From Bigelowiella natans CCMP2755 (taxonomy: Eukaryota; Cercozoa; Chlorarachniophyceae): a stretch of DNA of 27,500 nucleotides. Numbering within the stretch: the first letter of the stretch is position 1; each line of letters opens with the position of its first letter. Shown here piece after piece: positions 18,890 to 27,500 of the stretch. A program made the translations under genes and the position numbers. The DNA is taken from NCBI GenBank assembly GCA_000320545.1, contig ADNK01000140.1:1-27500 (forward strand), in the 5' to 3' direction. The notes under the pieces were generated by a model, which was not told the origin of the DNA, did no database searches, and was given only the letters and a program-made list of their open reading frames with translations.

Positions 18890-21246
18890 CTAGCTTGCAA
18901 TCGCATAGATCCGAATCGACAGTATGACCGATGCCATTGTACACCAATATATCACACCATGATTTTTCCAATTGTCTCTCGCCTCGTCTCGGATGTGTTT
19001 GACTGATGTGCGTCGGATCTCGTCATGATCGATTTTTCTATCATCCCCTTTCCTGGCTATCACCGCGTTTCCTCTGCGTGGCGGTGGTTGTGAACCAAGG
19101 GAGATTGCTGCGGACTTTTGAGAGTTATTCTGTGAAGAGTTTTTGATGGTGTTAATGGACTCTCGAGCACTACTGGTGATGGACTTTCTTCCTGTAAATG
19201 CCAACCCTTTACTAAGCCGTGCAATCGCCTGTAGTTCTACTTCTGCATTTACTTCGAGCCGAGTTAGCCGGTTGGTAAGGGAGCGAGTAGCAAAGAAACG
19301 GATCATATATGTCGTCGGAATTAGAACCGAAAATACGTAAAGAGTATTGATTATAGCATTTCTTTCCAAAGGTAGCAACTGATTACCCCATTGAGAGCAG
19401 AAATACTGGACAACCACAACTACGAGGATGAGGGGCGACGCAGCAGTCTCAGACACGGTGTTCTGCTTTAAAATTACTACATCAGCTTTGAACAACTTTA
19501 ATAGTTCGCTTGGCGTCTCTGCGTCACTGAAGTTATTGTTGAAATATTCGTGCAAGAAGCCGGAGTCGCGAACATAATTTGAAGATGAAGTTAAGAAGAG
19601 CATTATAGCAAACTCCAAGTTGAGCTTACTGTCTGCATAAAGCGAACTGATGATGAAGTCCTCCGCAAACTGCCAGCTGAATATCAGGGAATGTAATCTC
19701 TTGCGCTTATAAATGTTGTTAAGTACATCAAGATGGCATTGTGTCGCGTAAGCACCAAGGGGGAAAATTATTTTTAAGATAAGAAAGAGGCCCACATGTT
19801 TGAACTGAATACCTTCGATTAATCTACTTAAATACCAGTAAAGAGAGCCGCTGACCCTCGGATTATATGCTGCTAATCCAACATATAAAATGTATCCAAT
19901 CTCGTCATGCTGCAAGCATGTTCTCATTGAGGGGAGAAGTATAAAATAACTGAGTATACTCCATACAACCCAGACAAATTCAAACAACAAATATAAATTG
20001 TAATTGTGGGCAAATGCTACCATCTGCAATGCTGTGAGTAACATCAAAGGGCCATAAAATAGGCACAAAACAGGATAATCCCTCACACTCAGTAATTCGA
20101 ACCAACTAAGATCCTTGTCTCGCTCTTTTAACTTATAGAGCGGGTAGAAGAACAGTCCTGTTAAAGTGGACGACATGTAGAAAAGGGAAACAAAAGACCT
20201 CACAAAGAAGTTATGGCGCAATGCCTTAAGGTCCGTCATGAAAAACAAGCTTCCCATGAAAAATAGGATAAAACACCACGTTCTTATATTCTCCCGATTG
20301 ACCGTCTGTGGCTCAACGCGTTGTAGATACAGAACGAACAGGGCAGTCTCAATAACAAAGAATACTCCGAATGGGGCTGCAATATCAGGATCTGTCCCAT
20401 ATTTTGACTCTTGATGTCGCCTCTTCAAGGTTAGTATAAGCAAGATGGTTGCTATAGTAGCAAAGACTATGAGTCCCAGCATGCCATAAAAAATTTTCGC
20501 TTCACCAGAGCAGAACAAAGACCGTTTCTTGCTCTTCTCAGACCCGTCCTTGTAATTTCCCTCCTCATTTGCCCAAGACTTTCTCATCCCCAAATGATTC
20601 TATAGATGAAAGGGATGATGACAAATTTTATGGCTGTAATTGATTTTCACATGTATTCACACACAGAAGAGAGTGGGAAGGGAAGAGTGGAGAGTATGTA
20701 AAATTGTGAAGACATACGTCAAAAGAGGAGATTGGAATACAATGGCACCGGATAATATGCGTTACATAATGTCCTCACCAGGTCATTCGCTTTTTCATCT
20801 TCGACAAGGGACGGCTCTTCTTTTTCATCTTCCACATGGGACAAGTCTTTTTTGATCTGTACATGGGTATCTTTCGATTTAGAATCTTCATCAATGTTAC
20901 TGACAATGGGTGCGCCATGATCGATGTTCCTGTTCCTATCAGCAAGCCGAGTTGCCCAGTTATCGTCTGCTTTTAGTCCCCCTGCTCCATCAACACCGAC
21001 GATCTCTGCAGCAAGATCCCCTAATCCCATCTCGATGAGAGCGAGTTTCGTATCCGTTCCTCTCAATTTTGTATCATACAGGGAGTCGAGGTCCAAGGAT
21101 CTGGATCTTCTCTTTCGTCTATTGGTTGAGTTCTCCCAGGGCAACTTATTCCCGTCTTTGTCGAGATCAACATGAAAGTTTCGGAGCTTTGCGAGCACAG
21201 CAAGGGTGAGAGGTATTCGTGACCTTTGGGTTGGGTAAATATTCAT
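18890..21246 (-). CDS. Polytopic membrane protein of unknown family (725 aa)
   Basis: Two minus-strand exons, 21246-20779 and 20599-18890, joined by a GT-AG intron of 179 nt in phase 0. Exon 2 alone has no ATG until 20587, so the join explains its N-terminus. Residues 1-156 are hydrophilic, with a possible EF-hand-like loop DLDKDGNKLPWE at about 27-38 (acids at positions 1, 3, 5 and 12, but Lys at 8) and an acidic tail. After it come about 9-10 hydrophobic segments, among them GMLGLIVFATIATILLIL, FFVIETALFVLYL, CFILFFMGSLFFM, LFEFVWVVWSILSYFILL, LILVVVVVQYF and INTLYVFSVLIPTTYM, then a Ser/Lys-rich cytosolic-looking region and a last segment ending at the stop. I recognise no family; a receptor or transporter is possible. 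Further 5' exons cannot be excluded. Confidence 0.75.
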
Positions 21247-22672
21247 ACAAATAGTAAGCTAGTAGTTTACTTTCCAAGTGGTACATAGCAATGTTAAGGG
21301 CCAGGTTGGTCAATACTTGTTCAGATAGAAATGTCGATGCCCTGAAGTCTTATGCTTTCGAAGAAAAAATCCTGCTTCTTTTAGTAATTTGCGATCGTTT
21401 GCATCCCACGCAATAGCTCCATTTTCTGACGATTACACGTTAAAGGTTCAAAATTTGTGGCGATTTACTTTTAGTCATTTCTCGAAAAATATGTGTCCTA
21501 GAACCTCGAATGGATGTCTCTATCTCTCTCAACCAAGAAGGGGTAAAGGGATATTTAATTACCTTCCAAATAATTCAAGACTCTGTACTTTTTCCTTTTT
21601 GGAAATGCTTCTACAGCAGTAAGGGCCTTGAAAACTTTAAATGACATTCTTTCCAATAGATCGATTTATCTTAAATTATGAATTTTCAGTGGGATGACAC
21701 TGCTGTTCCCCAGTCATTGTCCAAGGCTTATTCCTTAGGGAGGCCATCTTCTACATGAACAATGAACAATGAACAATGAACAATGAACAAAGCGTTGATC
21801 AAATCTACATGCGCCAGAACCACATGGGAGAAGGCGTTTGCATGAATGAACTACACGTTTCCCAAGCAGCATCCAAACGAGCACAGTGGTACCACCCTAT
21901 TTAGCACAGAATTAAAGCATATGTCATTGTCGCAGTTCCCAATAGCAGGAAATATCTGTGTCAGCCACAAAGCCGGAAGAGAGGAATTGTGTTCCGTCGG
22001 TTGTTGGTGTATGATGATGACGCACAACAATAACGACAACAACAAGAGCAAGAATATACCGGTAAAGAATTCTATTTTGCTTCATTTCACCTACATTTCA
22101 TCCCAAATGGAGCTCAATTACCGGTAAACAACTACACCTGTCAAAACGTACTCATCTGAATGAGAATTTAAAAATCCTTGCCATTTTTGAGTTGGCATGG
22201 AGTTTCAGGTGTGATGTGAAAAAAGTACGATGGTGTCGTAAGAATTATTGTGAAAAGCCTCAGGAGAGAATCGGTATTAATATTGGGCTATTTAGTGTCT
22301 GTGTATATGTCGCATTGAAATCTGATGTGTGTTTGGGCATCCATCTGGAGTATAATTGAACTTATCTGTCCATGACTGTGCTGAACGAAGCTTTTGTAGT
22401 TCTGAGCAGTGTGATTAGATCTAACTCGAGCATTGCACTCGTCCGCCTCCTGTAAACCAAACCCGTACGACGCACCAAGGAAATAAAGATGGTCGCACTT
22501 CCCCCAGAAATAGATAAAAATATAACGAAGTATATATTTTTCATCCTCTCTGCTGAAGGGCATATGCGATTCGTCTCCCAAATTCAAACGCACTGAACGA
22601 ATCTGCACAGCGTAAAGTTCATTTTTTTGTTCGAGTGGGTTCGAACGATTTGCGTATTCGTTCCCATTTGGC
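21247..22672. other. Divergent intergenic region
   Basis: About 1.4 kb between the membrane-protein gene (minus) and the LIM gene (plus), presumably holding both promoters. It contains the heptamer repeat at 21755-21789. A 152-codon minus-strand open frame (22746-22288) overlaps LIM exon 1. It has ordinary composition but no recognisable domain, so it is not called as a gene. Confidence 0.5.
21755..21789. repeat. Five copies of the heptamer ATGAACA
   Basis: Perfect 7-bp tandem repeat, five units, intergenic. Confidence 0.95.
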
Positions 22673-23501
22673 ATGACTTTCTTCGTAAGATAACGAAACA
22701 TGGGAAAATAATATTTTAACGAAGATTTTGGATGTGATGATACCACTTAGCCCAAGCTTAAATTTGGCGGAGCTCCAAAGTGCCGAGTCTGCCAGAAATC
22801 TGTCTATGGTGAACCACAGCTCTTGATGAAGAATATTCCTTATTTCCTTTCCTGATCATATTTCCACGCACTTCACGTTTAAGAAAAATTTATTCCAATC
22901 TAATTCGATAGCTATGGAAATGCTGAAGTACGACGGATACGGTAACCAATTATCCATTTATTCTTTTGAGGAATGGTAAGTGTCTGGGCGATTTCTAATA
23001 TTTTCTTTCTTGACCATTTTACAGTCTACCACAAAAACTGCTTTCAATGTCTTGAATGCAAGAGCGTTCTTAGACCTTCTGCGGTTGCTATGATGTCCGG
23101 TGATCTTTACTGCAAAGGTAGTAGTGGATATTCGAACCTCCAATTATATCTGGATGTGTAACCATTATTCGATTTTAATCAATACATGGCAACTATCTCC
23201 CCAGCCTAAAAAAAATCATCTTCATTTCAGACATCTTATTTTGCACTGAGGTTGATAGAAAACTAGCCATCTCATTTTGTACATTCAACAACAACTTCAT
23301 ACGCATTTAGTTACACATTGCCCTCCTCTGCTTTTCACAGTTTGCTTTAAGAAAAAGTTCAAGGCTCGCGGAAAGTACGACGATATCTCCAAAGTCATTC
23401 CAGGAACACAAGGCAAGAAAGCACAAGCACCTAGCAAAAAAGTGGAGGAGGGCAAAAAAGATGTACAACCTCCGAAGGAGGAGGAAGTGAAGGAGACGTG
23501 A
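22673..23501 (+). CDS. Single LIM-domain protein (117 aa)
   Basis: Exons: 22673-22684, 22751-22808, 22912-22941, 23025-23117 and 23341-23501. All are GT-AG and in phase (354 nt). The protein starts MTFFPKLKFGGAPKCRVC. One complete LIM zinc domain follows: C-x2-C, 17 residues, H-x2-C, C-x2-C (HKNCFQCLEC), 17 residues, then C-x2-C (YCKVC), continuing into FKKKFKARGKYDD as in cysteine-rich LIM proteins. Every zinc ligand is present although the domain is split over four exons, which validates the junctions. The tail is Lys/Glu-rich and low complexity. LIM-only proteins of this size usually bind actin-associated or signalling partners. Exon 1 (12 nt) is inferred from phase and start codon and is the least certain part. 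Confidence 0.9.
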
Positions 23502-24544
23502 GGAGGAAGAAGATAGAAAGGAGGAAAGCAAATTCTCTCCCGCTCTCTGGATGAAGTCATTGGTAAATCAAGGAGAATTCTTACTCATATACAACATATT
23601 GAGGCCTTTGGAGATTAACCCCTCTTCGAGTGTCGTAGATATCGGGGGAAATCTCGCAGTTATGCGCAAATATCTACTCACAACATCTAATTGTAAAGTT
23701 TGGCTTCAGCATCCAATCTGTGACCAATTGTGCAGCCCACCTTTGAAGAGCATTTCACGTGTCAATTTGACAATATTCGACCACCAGCGCAAGACTATAC
23801 TCTTGTTACACATACTACAGCATGGTCATTACATGAACTAGCGTCGCATCGTCGCAGCAGCGGCCATTACGATACAGATACAGCATGCTATTGCGTGCGT
23901 GCGCGCAAACAAATTTGACCCATACTAGCATAGTCGTGTTTACGCTCTGCGCTACGTTGCCTTCAATTACACTAGTACAGTCTGCACTGTACGCACATCA
24001 CACATCATTACACGTGCGCTCCACGCTACACAAGGCGTGAGTGAACCAAGCTATGCAATGGATTACGAGAGAGCCAGGCTAAGCGGGCCACATGCGGATG
24101 CATTGTGCGATGACGGACCTGCTGTGTGATGCACGTTGCATGTCCATCAAATTAGTAGCAACATGTAGAAACAGTGACGCCTAGCCCCATGCGTCATTAT
24201 TATTGCGTGCTCATTTATAGCATACGCAACACATGAGAAAGCAGAATTATGGCCGGGTGCCAGGGTGCCCGCATACATGTGAAGACATCGGGATTGTTTG
24301 CAACGATCTGCGTCGCACGTTCTCACGATCTGAGAGTGTACGGATGATAATTGAGCTAGATTTCGATGTAGATATTTTACTACTTCGAGAATTTTGCAAG
24401 CCAACAAATTTTGATGACATATTTGTGTATTTCTCTTCTTCAACTACGTCCAGGTGAAGGCGGTAGTGGCGGTTGTAGCTGGTGCTATGAATGATAAAAA
24501 TGTTTCTGATGACAAAGCACCCTCTTCGCGCGCTATTTTGGCTT
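23502..24544. other. Convergent intergenic spacer
   Basis: Lies between the LIM gene (plus) and the unknown minus-strand gene. From about 23842 to 24240 it has the same word-rich composition (GCGTGCGTGCGCGC, CATGC, CGTAC) as the other convergent spacers. Open frames here lack domains and were not called. Confidence 0.6.
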
Positions 24545-24697
24545 CTAAGAATTTCTTTCTCCTGGTGTTCCTCCTGATTTCGCACTCTTGGATCTCCTCC
24601 CGTACAAATTATTTATCTTGGTCTCGCCATTATTATCAATAATAATGCTGTTTTTGCCGCCACCTTCGCAGATAAATTCGTCTGGAAACACGTAAAA

Positions 24698-24755
<58 letters not shown>

Positions 24756-25544
24756 CTATGAAGGAATACCAATCAAGTTACGGTAATAAAAGACAGCTAT
24801 GGGTGTGTTTCCTGTTTATGCACTAGTTCGGGGATTAATCATATTAGTGCCTGCAGGTACGGGAGAGGGAGAGGAAGAGGAGCATATTGGATGACAGACA
24901 TAGTAGTATACCCTTAAAATCTGGCTTAGCTACTTCTGACAATCTTTTCTGGTACTTTTCGCCTCCGCCTGGAAGAGGAGCCACCTACAGACAACACAGT
25001 GACAACAGTGCACATGGAGGGGGAGGGTAACGATCTAATCAAGGTCAAACCGGCGATATAACATACCACCTTACTGTCTTTATTACCCATATTAAGCAGC
25101 GCGGTTCGCCTGGATTCAAACTGACTTTACTGTCTTCCTCGAGTTGTTGCCGAATCCTTCGCTTTTCCTTTTCTTCTTCTTTCTTGTTCTTCTTATGACG
25201 CTGGCGACTTCTTCCCTCCAGACTAGTTCTATGTGCTTTCTTCCTTGCTTGCACCCTCGCAAACTTATCTTCTGCTTCTTCGAGAATAGTTTCCAGCACG
25301 GCCTCGCTCTCATTCTGCCTTCTTCCCTGAGGGAAGAAGATGGTTTGCCGGCGCCAAGCAAATTCGCTCGGCTGGATATTATGCAGTTGTAAAACCTGTA
25401 TTATTATATATTTAACATTAATTATTCCATACCATAACCTTTGGATGATGACCGCCATCGGGTGAATACATTACTTGGATGGAGATATATAGAAATTTGA
25501 GAAAGGTGTGTTGTTGTTACCTCTGCAAGCTTTTGATCCCATCC
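24545..25544 (-). CDS. 3' part of an unknown multi-exon gene
   Basis: Minus-strand exons: 25544-25521 (tentative), 25395-25075, 24984-24912 and 24681-24545, all GT-AG and in phase, ending at a TAG. The 107-codon exon starts VLQLHNIQPSEF and contains a long charged helix (ETILEEAEDKFARVQARKKA, then KKNKKEEEKEKRRIRQQLEE), probably coiled coil. The next exon reads PLPGGGEKYQKRLSEVAKPD. The last is polar with a GGGK stretch and ends GERNS. An alternative donor (exon ending at 25087) also keeps phase. The gene must continue to higher coordinates, but I could not fix the upstream exons. No family recognised. Confidence 0.55.
24697..24748. repeat. (CA)n(GA)n compound microsatellite
   Basis: Same compound type as at 10328-10403. 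On the minus strand it reads (TC)n(TG)n and lies upstream of the acceptor of the last exon of the unknown gene. Confidence 0.95.
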
Positions 25545-26204
25545 CTGGACAACGCCACCATTATCATGATAATTATAATAAGTTAGATGATAATAATGCA
25601 GTACTTCTAAAGGAATTAGGTAAGTAGGTAGTAATAGTAGCATCACTCCACCTATATCGAGACAAGAGCAGAAGCATATTTACCAAAGAAAAAGAGGAGA
25701 AGGAAAAAGAAAAAAAAAGACAAAGATAAAGACACACAGAGAGAGGGGGGGGGGGGGGGAGATGGCCACTACTAAATGCGTAATATATCATTCTAATAAA
25801 TGCCTGATGTCATCTCTATCATATGATTTGTGTTTTGTTTCACGATGTCAGATTTTGTATCATCGATGATGAAAATACATCAGTTACATCATCATCATCA
25901 TCATCATCATCATCATTATCATCATAACCACTATCATCATCTTACTATCATTGCTACGCACAAGGGTCGGCAGCAGCTTCGTCGTATTCTTAGCTACTCT
26001 CCAGTTCTTGAGATAAAAATGGAATAGCTGCATGATTCTTGCACTCAGAATCACAACATTACCTTGGACGAAAAACCTATCCCCCCCTGCCATAATAGTG
26101 AAAGGAGGGTAGAGGAGGGAGAGGAGAACGAGGAATAAGTTGTAGGTATTACTACCGCTTTGGAATATAAAATTGCAAAGTGATAATGTTCTACTATTGG
26201 CCAA

Positions 26205-26235
<31 letters not shown>

Positions 26236-26371
26236 CACAACCAACCAATCAATTATTCACCAATTATCCATCAGTGTTAATCAATTTTGTCTTTGTGTTA
26301 ATTGAGACAGGAAATAGTCAGTAGGAAATTAGTACGAATAATCACATGGGTAGATTGGGAGATACTACCGC

Positions 26372-26404
<33 letters not shown>

Positions 26405-27317
26405 TTGATACGAGGGAGAACAGCGAGGACAGTATTCATAAGATGAGATCAGTAGTATGATGACTGTCGCTGCTACACCCGCTACAAGTACTATATATTA
26501 ATGTTGTTTATTTATTACCAGTATTACTTCCAAGTACAGTGCCAGAATAGATTTCGCTTGAAGGATTCAAGCATTGCAACCTCCTCGCCATCAATGGTTT
26601 GTTAATCTGATGACGATGACGATGACGACGACGATGATGATGATGATGATGACAATGTTCATATGTGTTACAGCAGCAACTTCTCTCAGAAATGCACGTA
26701 TACCAGCGACAGTGCTTGTCATTCTCTTGAAAGAAGTCGGAGAAAGAGAAGAAGGAAAAGAAGAAAATACAGTAGTAATTCTTCTTGTTATTACTAGTAT
26801 ACTAAAACAGCAGTAACAAGAACTGCTACTACAACCACTAATCTTTGATTCGATTATTACCCACACATCAGAAGATGTGCGCACAAACCAATCACATTTA
26901 TCTTTCCTTTATGGAGGAGGAGGAGGAGGAGGAGGAGGGAAGAGAACAGTAGAGCAATTAAACCAAAAATATAACAATAACGTTGATTGACATAAATATT
27001 TAGTCTATATTTAGTCTAAATCTAGTCTACATCTATGGTGATAGATAGGCCTCCTACTCTACGGGTTATTCGCATCTTCTTCTTCTTCTTCTTCTTCTTC
27101 TTCTTCTTCAGTTTCTCATGATTTCTTCTTTTCTCTGCTCACTGTTAGGGTCATTCTTCTTTTTCTTCTTCTTCTTCCACCTCTAGAACTCTTCCGGTGT
27201 CGTAGTACATTATTATCATCATCATCATCATTATCCAACAGCATAGCAGCATTGTAAGAAAAACAAAGAAGATATTGTTTGTTTGTTTGTTGTGGGATCA
27301 GGTTCATAGAGACCACA
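25545..27317. other. Microsatellite-dense region, coding content unresolved
   Basis: Probably introns and exons of the minus-strand gene above, or of a plus-strand gene entering from here. Protein-like fragments occur on both strands (for example plus 25969-26027 and minus 26753-26660 and 27290-27190), but I could not chain them with splice sites. Repeats: G15 at 25745-25759, (CAT)n 25887-25925, (CA)n about 26211-26239, (ATG)n about 26372-26405, (GAG)n about 26913-26939 and (TTC)n about 27073-27109. Confidence 0.5.
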
Positions 27318-27500
27318 ATGTTTCGTGCTCGAGAGAAAGAAGATCGAAGAGTATTATATCCTCATCTGATTATTGCAAGGAAGAAAAGAAAACAAGTAGC
27401 CATAAGGAGGGACAATAAGACTTACAGCAGCACAAATAGCAGAGCAGCAATATCTTCATTCTTTGCCAGCATGAGGACGAAATACATTATCATCATCATT
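27318..27500 (+). CDS. Open frame running off the window edge
   Basis: The ATG at 27318 opens 61 codons without a stop to the end of the window. It begins MFRAREKEDRRVLYPHLIIA, then is Lys/Arg- and Ser-rich. A good acceptor (GGGATCAG, 27293-27300) lies just upstream, so this may be an internal exon rather than a start. The last codons come from an ATC repeat. No family recognised. Confidence 0.3.
   Translation, partial: MFRAREKEDRRVLYPHLIIARKKRKQVAIRRDNKTYSSTNSRAAISSFFASMRTKYIIIII

Noticed and set aside
21389-21622. 77-codon plus-strand frame in the divergent gap
   Set aside because: No domain or conserved motif, and it points away from any exon chain.
22288-22746. 152-codon minus-strand frame
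   Set aside because: No domain, overlaps the LIM gene start and its promoter region; a chance frame of this length is plausible in 27 kb.
23551-23841. 96-codon plus-strand frame after the LIM gene
   Set aside because: It has no domain or splice context and is more likely 3' flank.
1-27500. tRNA, rRNA, CRISPR arrays and transposable elements
   Set aside because: I saw no cloverleaf-like or rRNA-like sequence, no spaced direct repeats, and no transposase, reverse transcriptase or terminal repeats. A short or divergent RNA gene could still be missed by eye.

Overview
The window is nuclear DNA of a eukaryote with short GT-AG introns (about 56-355 bp) and very dense microsatellites. A photosynthetic lineage is likely, because one gene encodes an HCF164/TxlA-like thylakoid thioredoxin whose N-terminus reads as a signal peptide followed by a Ser/basic-rich leader. 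That suggests an alga with a complex plastid (a stramenopile or similar). The lineage is an inference from this one protein and is not proven.

Layout, left to right. (1) 683-2073, minus: a tentative six-exon gene for a 166-residue membrane protein of unknown function. (2) 2447-4469, plus: an eight-exon gene for the HCF164-like thioredoxin (419 aa), sharing a short divergent promoter with gene 1. (3) 5305-6831, minus: an intronless 508-aa FAD monooxygenase closely resembling HpxO-type urate hydroxylase and ending in SKL, a peroxisomal import signal. (4) 7192-17886, plus: one large gene that I could thread through 32 exons with compatible splice phases, giving about 1,528 aa with two C2-like domains, WW, PDZ, UBA-like, WW and a second UBA-like segment. 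It shares a 360-bp divergent promoter with gene 3. (5) 18890-21246, minus: a two-exon gene for a 725-aa polytopic membrane protein of unknown family. (6) 22673-23501, plus: a five-exon gene for a 117-aa single-LIM-domain protein. (7) 24545-25544, minus: the 3' end of a multi-exon gene of unknown function. (8) An open frame runs off the right edge on the plus strand.

Genes were assembled by reading splice sites and phases by eye. Where every junction is in phase and a known domain closes across it (LIM, WW, PDZ, thioredoxin), I consider the models good. Exon edges that rest only on phase are flagged.

The genes do not form one pathway. The strongest biological points are a peroxisome-tagged FAD urate hydroxylase in place of classical uricase, an unusual C2-WW-PDZ-UBA scaffold protein, and a thylakoid thioredoxin lacking the usual Trp before its CxxC. 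Most microsatellites lie in introns or between genes, and one 82-nt intron is almost entirely microsatellite. The three convergent gene spacers look alike in word composition (CATG, GCTAGC, GTAC, GCGC) and unlike the divergent spacers.
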